A stretch of 55,430 nucleotides of DNA from JAZGER01 sp036480335 (GTDB lineage Bacteria > Pseudomonadota > Gammaproteobacteria > DSM-19610). Positions 25,919-33,447 of this stretch are shown here, in pieces (positions within the stretch are counted from its first letter, which is position 1; every line of letters begins with the position of its first letter). Where the stretch lies: NCBI GenBank assembly GCA_036480335.1, contig JAZGGH010000033.1, forward strand, positions 1-55,430. The letters are read 5' to 3'. Below the pieces are notes generated by a model, which saw only the letters and a list, made by a program, of their open reading frames with translations, made no database searches and was not told the origin of the DNA. The position numbers and the translations under genes were made by a program.

Positions 25919-26590
25919 ATGATGAAAAAGCCTTTGTTATTGCTGGTATTTATTGCGGTATCAGTCGGTATGTTTCAGATGTATCTTGCCTCAAGGGAGC
26001 CGCAAGAGAGGGAAGTCACTGGCTTGCCCTGGCAGGTTGAAATATTACAGGACGGCCATACCCGGATTTTTGGCGTCATACCGGGTCAGGATACACTTGG
26101 TGATGCAATACGGCAGTTGGGTAAAGAGTACAAGACAGGGATTATGGTGACTGCAGAAGAGTCTGTAGCGCTGGAAGTTTTTTATAGCCGCTATACGGCA
26201 GGTATTCTGTCTGGCAAGCTGGTGCTAGGGTCGAGTCTGGATAAAGCAACGTTGCTTGAAATGATCAATCGATCCCCAAAAACAGATTATCTGGGCAGTG
26301 GTTCCCGAAAATATCAGATCAGTCAGAAGGATCTGGAGACTGTCATGGCATCAAGAATGACCAGTATTACCTTTATTCCCCTGACTGGGCTGGATAAAGG
26401 TATCGTCATGAGTCGCTTTGGGCAAGCGGAGGAAATGATAGAGGATGAGTGGCTAAATACCCACTATCTGTACCCTTCAATGGGGCTTGATGTGACAATA
26501 ATGAACCAGGGGAAAGACCTGTTGCAATATGTTGCGCCCGAGTCTTTTGCTTCGTTGAGAGAGCCTTTGGGTAATGATGGTGGGCCATAG
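25919..26590 (+). CDS. Conserved-looking hypothetical protein with N-terminal membrane anchor
   Basis: A 223-residue protein of unknown function. The N-terminus MMKKPLLLLVFIAVSVGMFQMYLA is a single hydrophobic anchor or signal, so the rest is probably periplasmic. The body is well ordered and has features such as LPWQVEILQDGHTRIFGVIPGQDTLGDAIRQLG and MSRFGQAEEMIEDEWLNTHYLYPSMGLDVTIM. No catalytic motif is recognised. The gene stands alone between the divergent FIST cluster and uppP. Codon usage resembles neighbours, so it looks resident. Confidence 0.75.
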   Translation: MMKKPLLLLVFIAVSVGMFQMYLASREPQEREVTGLPWQVEILQDGHTRIFGVIPGQDTLGDAIRQLGKEYKTGIMVTAEESVALEVFYSRYTAGILSGKLVLGSSLDKATLLEMINRSPKTDYLGSGSRKYQISQKDLETVMASRMTSITFIPLTGLDKGIVMSRFGQAEEMIEDEWLNTHYLYPSMGLDVTIMNQGKDLLQYVAPESFASLREPLGNDGGP

Positions 26591-26608
26591 CTCAGAGAGC
26601 TCTCTAGT

Positions 26609-26872
26609 ATGTACCATACTACCCTTCTGTTCCAAAAGCCGGCATCCATGGGGCTATACCTGCCTGCTGTGAGTGAAAACCTGCTACAGAATTTCCAGAC
26701 AGCCTTTGATTTATTGAAAGCAGGTTATGTAAAAGCCGCCTATGTTTTTATCTGGAGAGCCCATTATCTCGTATTGACCCTGATTCTTCGGCGAGAAAAG
26801 AACGCGAGCCATGATTCTGTAAATCTGTTGCAGTGTCAGGATGACTCAAGATTTGCATGCTCTGAGCGATAA
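26609..26872 (+). CDS. Doubtful small ORF between two genes
   Basis: An 87-codon open frame fills most of the 320-bp gap before uppP. It has a moderately hydrophobic middle (AAYVFIWRAHYLVLTLIL) but no convincing ribosome-binding site at 26609 or at the inner ATG 26648. An AGAGAGCTCTCT palindrome lies just upstream at about 26593. I recognise no family. It is reported because otherwise the gap holds nothing. Confidence 0.22.
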   Translation: MYHTTLLFQKPASMGLYLPAVSENLLQNFQTAFDLLKAGYVKAAYVFIWRAHYLVLTLILRREKNASHDSVNLLQCQDDSRFACSER

Positions 26873-26909
26873 ATGAAGCATAAAAAATAGACACTAACCC
26901 TGGAAATTT

Positions 26910-27677
26910 ATGGATATCTTTCAAGCGATTATTCTTGGTATTATTGAAGGCATTACCGAGTTTTTACCCATTTCTTCTACAGGTCACCTGATTGTGGCCA
27001 GTGACTGGCTTGGTCTTGAGCAGACGCAGGCAAATACTGCATTTGAGGTCATTATCCAGCTTGCGGCTATTTTTGCCGTGGTAGCAAATTACAAAGAAAA
27101 ATTCACCTTCAAATATCTGCAATTATGGGGCAAGGTAGCCATTGCATTTGTTCCCATTGGTGCCATCGGCTTTATCTTCAGTGACCAGATAAAGGCTTTG
27201 TTTTCAGTACAGAATGTGGCAGTCATGTTTATCGTTGGGGGTGTTGTATTTCTGGTCATCGAGTATTTTTATAAAGAGTCGGCGTCACATGTTACCGAAG
27301 TTGAGAATATCACCTACGCTCAGGCCGCCTGGATTGGTCTGGCCCAGGTGTTTGCACTGGTACCCGGCACCAGTCGTGCAGGTTCAACTATCATAGGCGC
27401 ATTACTGGTTGGCCTGGATCGCAAGGCCGCAGCAGAGTTTTCTTTCCTGTTGGCAATGCCGGTTATGGTCGCCGCCAGTGGCTATGATTTGCTCAAACAT
27501 TACGATGAATTTTCCGGGAGTCAGTTACTGCCCTTGCTGGTTGGTTTTGTCGTTTCGTTTCTTGTCGCTTATCTGACAATGAAACTATTTATCAGTTTTC
27601 TAGCCAGATTTACTTTTGTCGGTTTTGGTGTTTACCGCATCATATTTGGTGGATTCTTGCTCTGGTTATACCTGTAG
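26910..27677 (+). CDS. uppP: Undecaprenyl-diphosphatase
   Basis: Inner-membrane enzyme (BacA/UppP) that dephosphorylates undecaprenyl diphosphate, recycling the lipid carrier of cell-wall synthesis; it confers bacitracin tolerance. The two signature motifs are present: EGITEFLPISSTGHLIVASDWLG near the N-terminus and VPGTSRAGSTIIGALLVGLDRKAAAEFSFLLAMPVM in the middle, containing the catalytic Glu, Ser and Arg residues. About eight membrane helices are visible. The 255-residue length is normal for UppP. Confidence 0.97.
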   Translation: MDIFQAIILGIIEGITEFLPISSTGHLIVASDWLGLEQTQANTAFEVIIQLAAIFAVVANYKEKFTFKYLQLWGKVAIAFVPIGAIGFIFSDQIKALFSVQNVAVMFIVGGVVFLVIEYFYKESASHVTEVENITYAQAAWIGLAQVFALVPGTSRAGSTIIGALLVGLDRKAAAEFSFLLAMPVMVAASGYDLLKHYDEFSGSQLLPLLVGFVVSFLVAYLTMKLFISFLARFTFVGFGVYRIIFGGFLLWLYL

Positions 27678-27720
27678 AGTCAAAAGTATGTACGAATGTA
27701 GAAATTTGTCCTGGCGACAT

Positions 27721-27737
27721 GATTAATTAAATTAATC
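27721..27737. promoter_or_regulatory. Possible LysR-type binding site (GATTAAT-3-ATTAATC)
   Basis: A perfect 7-bp inverted repeat with a 3-nt spacer lies 62 bp upstream of the LysR gene. LysR regulators commonly bind AT-rich dyads at such positions to control their own gene. The dyad is seen; the function is inferred. Confidence 0.4.
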
Positions 27738-27798
27738 CACCCACAAAATTCAAAAATTACCGTACAATAGGTTATTAATATTAGATGGAGTAACGGGA

Positions 27799-28710
27799 AT
27801 GGCTGATCGCAGATTACAGGTATTCCATACAGTTGCCAGATTGTTGAGTTTCACCAAGGCGGCTGAAACCTTGCATATGACGCAACCGGCGGTTACTTTT
27901 CAGGTACGCCAGCTGGAAGAGTATTTTAATACACGTCTGTTTGATAGAACACATAATCGGATAAGCCTGACGTCTCCGGGAGAATGTGTTTATGGTTACG
28001 CTGAGCGAATTTTTATTGAATACACCGAAATGGAAAGTGCCGTTCGGGAGATGATTGGCGATGTCAGTGGAGTGCTGGTTATCGGTGCAAGCACCACGAT
28101 TGCCGAGTATATGTTGCCCGCCTTGCTGGGTGATTTTAAGCGCAAACACGCTGATGTGAATGTTCAGCTAAAAGTCTCGAATTCGGATGGTATCGTGCAG
28201 ATGGTCGAGAACAATACCATTGATCTGGGGGTTGTTGAATCACCGGTGCTCAACAAGAACCTGGTTGTTGAAGTTTGTCGAAAAGATCAACTGGTTGCGG
28301 TGCTGGCACCACAACACGATCTGGCCAATGAAAAACTGATCAAGCTTGATCAGTTGTTAGAGCATCCCTATATCTGTCGCGAAGAGGGTTCTGGAACACG
28401 CGAAGTGATCAGCGAATATATGAATCAACAGCAGATAAATCCAGGTCAGTTGAAAGTTTGTATGGAACTGGGTAGCCCAGAATCTATCAAAGGCGCTGTT
28501 GAAGCTGGAATGGGTGTCTCGATTGTTTCACGTGCGACTGTACAAAAAGAGCTCAAGCTGGGTTCACTGGTAGCGATCAATCTGGATCCACCGTTGGAAA
28601 GGCCGTTTTCCTTTGTTCATCAGAAGCAGAAGTTTCGCCACTACGCGATGGATGAACTGCTCAGTTTTGCGCGTAATTATTGTGTCAATACGGAAAATGA
28701 CAAGGCGTAA
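27799..28710 (+). CDS. LysR family transcriptional regulator (CysL-like)
   Basis: A 303-residue LysR regulator. The N-terminal winged HTH is LQVFHTVARLLSFTKAAETLHMTQPAVTFQVRQLEEYFNTRLFDR. The effector domain (about 90-300) has VLVIGASTTIAEYMLPALLGDFKRKHADV, HPYICREEGSGTREV and GAVEAGMGVSIVS, closest by eye to the CysL-type group linked to sulfur assimilation. A GGAG site precedes ATG 27799. The next two genes follow by 5 and 8 nt, so it may regulate and be co-transcribed with an unknown protein and a PerM-type permease. The inducer is unknown. Confidence 0.9.
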   Translation: MADRRLQVFHTVARLLSFTKAAETLHMTQPAVTFQVRQLEEYFNTRLFDRTHNRISLTSPGECVYGYAERIFIEYTEMESAVREMIGDVSGVLVIGASTTIAEYMLPALLGDFKRKHADVNVQLKVSNSDGIVQMVENNTIDLGVVESPVLNKNLVVEVCRKDQLVAVLAPQHDLANEKLIKLDQLLEHPYICREEGSGTREVISEYMNQQQINPGQLKVCMELGSPESIKGAVEAGMGVSIVSRATVQKELKLGSLVAINLDPPLERPFSFVHQKQKFRHYAMDELLSFARNYCVNTENDKA

Positions 28711-28715
28711 CGGTT

Positions 28716-29117
28716 TTGGCTAAAGAACAGGTGTTACTTGCGTTTTTTCGGGGATTATCTCTGGGTGATCAGGCCAGCGTATTGAACTTTGCCGAGTTTC
28801 TTGCCTCGCGTACTTCGCAAACAGGAAATAGTCTCCAGATAAATGCTGACAAAAATATGAGTGGCGCTGCGCCCGCAGAGGCAGAATTGCCTGTTGTGAT
28901 TCCTCTGCCTGAGGATATTCCCCGGCCAGTAGAAGAAAGTGTGATAAAGGCCCTTAAACGTTTGTCAGCCAGTTACCCTATGCTTGATAAGAAGGACATG
29001 CTAGGTCGAACATCAGATATCGTGATGAAGCATATCATCCAGGGTGACGATCCTGTGCAGGTGATTGACGAACTCGAAACAGTGTTTCGGGATGCCTATG
29101 CTGAAATGAAAGATTAG
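28716..29117 (+). CDS. Hypothetical protein between LysR regulator and PerM-type permease
   Basis: A 133-residue soluble protein starting at TTG 28716, with an AAGG site upstream. It has a helical N-terminus (EQVLLAFFRGLSLGDQASVLNFAEFLAS), a low-complexity linker (about 40-70) and a helical C-terminus (ESVIKALKRLSASYPMLDKKDMLGRTSDIVMKHIIQGDDPVQVIDELETVFRDAYAEM). The N-terminus is reminiscent of DUF2281-like segments (leucine-rich helix ending FxEFL), but I cannot assign a family. Five nt after the LysR gene and 8 nt before the permease, it is clearly part of that operon. Confidence 0.75.
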   Translation: MAKEQVLLAFFRGLSLGDQASVLNFAEFLASRTSQTGNSLQINADKNMSGAAPAEAELPVVIPLPEDIPRPVEESVIKALKRLSASYPMLDKKDMLGRTSDIVMKHIIQGDDPVQVIDELETVFRDAYAEMKD

Positions 29118-29125
29118 GAACGATT

Positions 29126-30205
29126 GTGGAAGTTATCACTAACTGGTTTAAACGATATATGTCCGACCCTCAGGTTGTGGGTCTTGCCCTGGTTTTATTG
29201 GTTACAACCCTGATTATTGTCACCATGGGGCGCATGCTTGCGCCAGCATTGGCCGCTATGGTTGTAGCGTATTTGCTGGAAGGCGGGGTGGGTCTACTGG
29301 AGCGCTACAAGCTGCCACGCAGTCTGGCGGTAACCTTTGTCTTCCTGTTGTTCCTTTTTGTGGTTGCGTTTGTAGTGCTGGGTGTTTTGCCAGAACTGTC
29401 ACACCAGCTAACTCAGCTTGTCCAGCAGTTACCCAATATCATTGGTAAAGGCCAGGATGTGGTTATGCAGCTACCTGAAAAATATCCCGAGCTGGTGAAC
29501 CAGGAACAGGTGGCAACCGTTATCAATAGCTTGCGAGCAGAAATCGCCAGCTTTGGCCAGCGTGTATTGTCCGTATCCCTGGCATCTGTTGTCGATCTTG
29601 TCACAATCATGGTGTATATCGTCCTGATGCCAGTGCTGGTCTTCTTTTTTCTTAAGGATAAACAGCGCATCATCGACTGGCTGACCAGCTTTTTACCGCG
29701 TGAGCGTGCATTGACGCATCTGGTCTGGCGTGATGTGAATGTGCAGATCGGCAACTATGTGCGCGGAAAAATCTGGGAGATTGTCCTGATCGGCGTGGTC
29801 AGTTATATCACGTTCTTTTTAATGGAGCTGGATTTCGCCGTTCTGCTTGGCACACTGGTTGGGTTTTCTGTTGTTATTCCATACATTGGTGCAGCCATTG
29901 TTACCTTGCCTATCGCAGCGATTGCCTATTTTCAATGGGGCTGGAGTGCAGATTTTGGTTATGTCATGCTGGCTTATGGCATTATTCAGGCCGTCGATGG
30001 CAATATGCTCGTACCATTGCTGTTTTCTGAAGTGGTTGACCTGCACCCCATAGCCATTATCATTGCTGTGCTTGTCTTTGGTGGTCTGTGGGGGGTCTGG
30101 GGTGTATTCTTTGCCATTCCCCTGGCTACTGTGGTTCAGGCTGTCCTCAAGGCATGGCCGCGAACAGCTATTAATCAGGAAGCTGAGGCGACAAAAGAGG
30201 CCTGA
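29126..30205 (+). CDS. AI-2E transporter (PerM/TqsA) family membrane protein
   Basis: A 359-residue polytopic protein of the AI-2E transporter family. It has two N-terminal helices (GLALVLLVTTLIIVTMGRMLAPALAAMVVAYLLEGG), a cytosolic or periplasmic amphipathic region (LSHQLTQLVQQLPNII), and later paired helices including MPVLVFFFLKDKQRIIDWL and ELDFAVLLGTLVGFSVVIPYIGAAI. The last is the family signature with PYIGA. YGIIQAVDGNMLVPLLFSEVVDLHPIAIIIAVLVFGGLWG is also conserved. The start is GTG 29126 with AGGA upstream. The true substrate of this family is often unknown. Confidence 0.9.
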   Translation: MEVITNWFKRYMSDPQVVGLALVLLVTTLIIVTMGRMLAPALAAMVVAYLLEGGVGLLERYKLPRSLAVTFVFLLFLFVVAFVVLGVLPELSHQLTQLVQQLPNIIGKGQDVVMQLPEKYPELVNQEQVATVINSLRAEIASFGQRVLSVSLASVVDLVTIMVYIVLMPVLVFFFLKDKQRIIDWLTSFLPRERALTHLVWRDVNVQIGNYVRGKIWEIVLIGVVSYITFFLMELDFAVLLGTLVGFSVVIPYIGAAIVTLPIAAIAYFQWGWSADFGYVMLAYGIIQAVDGNMLVPLLFSEVVDLHPIAIIIAVLVFGGLWGVWGVFFAIPLATVVQAVLKAWPRTAINQEAEATKEA

Positions 30206-30230
30206 GGTTTATTGGGTATAACTGATGGAT

Positions 30231-30248
30231 ACTACCTGAAATGGTAGT
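30231..30248. terminator. Weak hairpin between convergent perM-like and htpX genes
   Basis: ACTACC (30231-30236), loop TGAAAT and GGTAGT (30243-30248) form a short stem in the 44-bp gap between convergent genes. No strong T-run accompanies it, so it is at best a weak bidirectional terminator. Confidence 0.25.
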
Positions 30249-30249
30249 C

Positions 30250-31119
30250 TTAACTGCTTTGGCGTAACATGGCTATCCGTTCATCCAGTGGCGGATGACT
30301 CATGAACAGTTTCTTCAGGCCATTGCTACCACCGCGAATACCAAAAGCTGCCATTTCAGCTGGCATGTCGGCAGGCTCATGTGCTGCTTTCAGACGCTCA
30401 AGGGCTGAGGCCATTTTTTCTCTTCCTGCGAGTTTTGCACCACCTGCATCAGCGCGGAATTCACGCTGCCGGGAAAACCACATAACCAGCATACTGGCGA
30501 GGAATGAAAGTGCCATCTGAGCGAGCATCTGGGTGATATAAAAACCGAAACCATGGCCTCGCTCATTGTTGAAAATCGCCCGGTCGACAAAACGCCCAAT
30601 GAGTGTTGCCAGGAAATACACAAACGTATTTATCACGCCCTGAATAAGTGTCAGCGTTACCATATCACCATTGGCCACATGGCTGATCTCGTGCGCCAGA
30701 ACGGCTTCAGTCTCGTCACGGTTCATGCTTTGCAAAAGTCCGGTGCTGACGGCAACCAGAGCATCATTTTTATTCCAGCCTGTGGCAAAGGCATTCATGT
30801 CTGAAGACTGAAAAATACCCACTTCCGGCATGCCAATGCCTGCCTGTTGTGCCTGCAGGGAAACGGTATTGACCAGCCATGCTTCGGTTTCATTGGCGGG
30901 TTGTTCAATTATCTGAACACGCATCGAGCGTTTTGCCATGCCTTTAGACATGAATAAGGATATCAATGCACCCGTGAAACCGATCACGGCAGAAAAGATC
31001 AGCAAGTGTGAAGTGCCTGTGAGTCGAATGCCAAAAACACTGGCAAGGATCCATGTCACCATGGTCAGGACAGCCATGATGGCCATGTTGGTACCCAGGA
31101 ATAATGCAATGCGTTTCAT
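30250..31119 (-). CDS. htpX: Membrane protease HtpX
   Basis: Zinc metalloprotease of the inner membrane that degrades misfolded membrane proteins, together with FtsH. The start MKRIALFLGTNMAIMAVLTMVTW at 31119 matches known HtpX; the open frame extends 49 codons further upstream without similarity, so 31119 is chosen (289 residues). The zinc motif AVLAHEISHVANGDMVTLTLIQG (HExxH) is followed by a distal ligand region FSRQREFRADAGGAKLAGREKM, with Glu as third ligand. Four membrane helices are visible. The C-terminus MSHPPLDERIAMLRQ is conserved. Confidence 0.96.
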   Translation of the reverse strand: MKRIALFLGTNMAIMAVLTMVTWILASVFGIRLTGTSHLLIFSAVIGFTGALISLFMSKGMAKRSMRVQIIEQPANETEAWLVNTVSLQAQQAGIGMPEVGIFQSSDMNAFATGWNKNDALVAVSTGLLQSMNRDETEAVLAHEISHVANGDMVTLTLIQGVINTFVYFLATLIGRFVDRAIFNNERGHGFGFYITQMLAQMALSFLASMLVMWFSRQREFRADAGGAKLAGREKMASALERLKAAHEPADMPAEMAAFGIRGGSNGLKKLFMSHPPLDERIAMLRQSS

Positions 31120-31517
31120 GTTCAGTAATCTCGATAGTGGTTGATTGCGCCAGTGTTTATAGACGCTAACGGCGCTGGAAAGTTCGCAGGAGTTCGTTGT
31201 TGCTTGTATTGTGCAGCGATAGTGGGTAGCGATGCCAGTAATAAATGTAATTAAATGTAACTTCAATCATGGAGGATAATAATACAGTATTCGTGTGCTG
31301 AATTATCATTGATGATAGACTCAGTCTTGCGCTTGCCTGAGGCTTTTTCAACAGCCTGCTAATGCCCCCAAGATTTTCAACCGGAAATTTCAAAGTTCTT
31401 CGCCTGATTTTTTTGATCGTACTCTCGATAATTTGTAAGTCGTTGTCGTTGCTGATTCGGCGCGTCAGGAGAAGAAGGCCTTTTCAAATTCACTGTTTCC
31501 ACAACAGGGCGTCATAG

Positions 31518-31715
31518 ATCGAAACTGATGGTCAGACCGATGTCGTTATGAAATTATTTGCCCGGACAGTGAAACTTGCATTGATTGCAGAAGATGATGA
31601 TGGTGGCAGAGGCAGAAACTCAAGAATTGTTGTCGATCTTCTGCCCGGAGACTACACGTGCAGATCAGACACTCAATACTGTATCAGAACTGGCCAGTAC
31701 AATATTTCGGTAACT
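31518..31715 (+). pseudogene. Decayed fragment resembling a bacterial pre-peptidase C-terminal (PPC) domain
   Basis: In the 680-bp gap between htpX and csp, one frame reads IETDGQTDVVMKLFA, then LIAEDDDGGRGRNSRIVVDLLPGDYT, then a TGQYNISVT ending. This order (TD-V-M-L, DDDGG-NSRI-V-DL-PG-YT-V and G-Y-ISV) is the pattern of PPC-like domains of secreted proteases. An in-frame TAG at 31515-31517 precedes it, and the middle (CRSDTQYCIR) is off pattern, so no intact gene exists. The sequence 31120-31517 shows nothing I can assign. The similarity is a by-eye judgement. Confidence 0.45.
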
Positions 31716-31740
31716 GTCTGGCTCAGTTTTTCCGGAGCAA

Positions 31741-31768
31741 AAAAAACTCCGCCGAAGCGGAGTTTTTT
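31741..31768 (-). terminator. Rho-independent terminator of the cold-shock gene (bidirectional in form)
   Basis: ACTCCGC and GCGGAGT flank a CGAA tetraloop (7-bp stem, 31746-31763), with A-runs on the left and T-runs on the right, so it can act on either strand. It lies 31 bp past the stop of the minus-strand cold-shock gene. Confidence 0.92.
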
Positions 31769-31798
31769 ATCGGTTATACATTTTAACCGATGAAGTAC

Positions 31799-32002
31799 TT
31801 ATGCAGTAACAACGTTAGCTGCCTGAAGTCCTTTAGGACCACTTTCTACTTCATAGGTGACCGGTTGGCCTTCAGCCAGGGTTTTGAAACCTGAACCCTG
31901 AATAGCGTTGAAATGTACAAAGACATCATCACCACCATCATCCTGAGAAATAAAACCAAAGCCTTTTGCTTCGTTGAACCACTTTACTGTACCTGTAGCC
32001 AT
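31799..32002 (-). CDS. Cold-shock protein, CspA family
   Basis: A 67-residue single OB-fold RNA chaperone. The RNP1 motif KGFGFISQ and RNP2 motif DVFVHFNAI are intact, and MATGTVKWFNEAKGFGFI is the classic start. An AAGGTG site precedes the ATG. The roughly 110 bp upstream (32003-32110) has no gene and probably holds the promoter and a structured leader, as usual for cold-shock genes. A strong terminator follows, so it is a single-gene unit. Which csp paralogue it is cannot be told. Confidence 0.95.
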   Translation of the reverse strand: MATGTVKWFNEAKGFGFISQDDGGDDVFVHFNAIQGSGFKTLAEGQPVTYEVESGPKGLQAANVVTA

Positions 32003-32171
32003 ATAAATAACACCTTAAATAATTAAACAATATTAATGTTGCGTACAGGTTTGAAACGAGAAATAACGGGGTAACACGGAGGGAACAACCATAACTTGCC
32101 TATCACAAAATCTGTAGCTGCGTTGGAGTATAGCGTATTGTGGAGGGCATTGCTAATTTATTTTCAGATTA

Positions 32172-32612
32172 TTATTTCGGCTGCCTGTAAAGCTTATTGC
32201 AGCACAGGCGTTTGTATTCATTACTGGCCAGCGAGGTGTGTTTTAACCAGCCGGCAAGATCATTCACAGGTGCGTAGGCAACGCTAGTCAAAAAGCCATC
32301 CAGTAAATTCTGACCATCCCACTGTGGATGAATAATCTGTTCCAGAAAATCCCTGTCGTGAGTTGAGAGTTGAGTGAATTCCAGTAATGAGCCATAGAGA
32401 GTATTTTTAATGATTATTGCGGCCAGTTGGGTTTGTTTTTTTTCTAGTGGGCCAGGGGGATGAAATTTTACATCGTACTTTGTACCAATTGTGCCGCAAT
32501 TTCCACCGCATATAAGTAACCCGTCAGGTGATAGATTGCAGGCTTTGCGTGTTTGCAGGTTATTGTTTTTCTGGTTGCAAAGGGTGATATCAATATAACG
32601 CAAGTTTTCCAT
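32172..32612 (-). CDS. Hypothetical protein, coupled to the SDR gene
   Basis: A 146-residue protein of no recognised family. ATG 32612 overlaps the SDR stop as TGATG, so translation is probably coupled. A GTG two codons earlier (32618) is a less likely start. Features are a cysteine-containing N-terminal half (ACNLSPDGLLICGGNCGTIGTKYDV) and a C-terminal half rich in aromatic and polar residues (HPQWDGQNLLDGFLTSVAYAPVNDLAGWLKHTS). No signal peptide is visible. Confidence 0.6.
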   Translation of the reverse strand: MENLRYIDITLCNQKNNNLQTRKACNLSPDGLLICGGNCGTIGTKYDVKFHPPGPLEKKQTQLAAIIIKNTLYGSLLEFTQLSTHDRDFLEQIIHPQWDGQNLLDGFLTSVAYAPVNDLAGWLKHTSLASNEYKRLCCNKLYRQPK

Positions 32613-33370
32613 CAACACATATCTCGGTTAACGGCAAATCCTGACCAGGCCTGGCAAACAGGCATGACTTCCAGGGTGTTGATATTGACGTGGGGAGGCA
32701 CGGAAGTAACCCAGAAAATAATGTCAGCAATATCGGTTGCACTGAGCGGCTGAGTGCCTGCATAGACGGCATCTGCCTTTGTGTCATCTTGCAAACGTAC
32801 GTTAGAGAATTCGGTCTCGGCAAGTCCGGGGTCGATGTTTGTTACGCGAATTTTTTTACCCAGCAGGTCGCAGCGCAGGTTACTGGAGAACTGTTGTACA
32901 AAAGCTTTGCTGGCGCCATAGGCGTTGCCGGAAGGGTAGGGCCAGCTGCCTGCGACGGATGCGATGTTGATAATGTGACCATGATTGCGTTTAACCATGC
33001 CGGGTAAGATATGGTGTGTGACGCGCATTAAACCCTTGATATTGGTGTCAATCATCGTTTCCCAGTCTTCCAGGCTGGCTTCATGCGCAGGATTAAGTCC
33101 CAGTGCCAGACCGGCATTGTTTATCAGGATATCGATGCTGCGGAAATTTTCTGGCAGGCTTTCGGTAAAGTGGCTGACCGCAGATGCATCGGTAACATCC
33201 AGTCTAGCGATATGTACCGGGCAGATGGCAGGTATATCATTGGCAATTTTTTGCAGGCGTTCAAATCGCCGAGCTGTCAATACAAGACGGTAATCTGCTG
33301 AGGCAAACTTTCTGGCGCTGGCTTCACCAAAGCCGGATGAAGCGCCCGTGATCAGTACAGTTTGTACCAT
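32612..33370 (-). CDS. Short-chain dehydrogenase/reductase (YdfG-like)
   Basis: A 252-residue classical SDR. The NADP(H)-binding motif TGASSGFGEASARKFA with Arg residues downstream (TARRFERL) favours NADP. LINNAGLALGLNPAHEASLEDWETMIDTNIKG is the NAG stretch. The catalytic triad Ser-Tyr-Lys is in INIASVAGSWPYPSGNAYGASKAFVQQF. The arrangement matches YdfG-type 3-hydroxy acid dehydrogenases (serine, 3-hydroxypropionate), though the substrate is inferred. It follows phoH by 77 nt, with a hairpin in between, and overlaps the next gene by one base. Confidence 0.92.
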   Translation of the reverse strand: MVQTVLITGASSGFGEASARKFASADYRLVLTARRFERLQKIANDIPAICPVHIARLDVTDASAVSHFTESLPENFRSIDILINNAGLALGLNPAHEASLEDWETMIDTNIKGLMRVTHHILPGMVKRNHGHIINIASVAGSWPYPSGNAYGASKAFVQQFSSNLRCDLLGKKIRVTNIDPGLAETEFSNVRLQDDTKADAVYAGTQPLSATDIADIIFWVTSVPPHVNINTLEVMPVCQAWSGFAVNRDMC

Positions 33371-33395
33371 GTAAAAATACCCCTAAATATCTCCA

Positions 33396-33442
33396 GGGCA
33401 CCTCTATTAATCGTCTTTTCGCCCTGATTAATAGAAGTGCCC
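33396..33442. repeat. 17-bp inverted repeat with one mismatch between phoH and the SDR gene
   Basis: GGGCACCTCTATTAATC (33396-33412) pairs with GATTAATAGAAGTGCCC (33426-33442) with one mismatch and a 13-nt loop. It starts 6 bp past the phoH stop. There is no T-run, so it may be a dispersed palindromic unit or an mRNA-stabilising structure rather than a terminator. Confidence 0.65.
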
Positions 33443-33447
33443 TCCAG

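Noticed and set aside
31548..31793. 81-codon ORF as an intact gene
   Set aside because: It is preceded by an in-frame stop, has no ribosome-binding site and runs into the cold-shock terminator; better read as a gene fragment.
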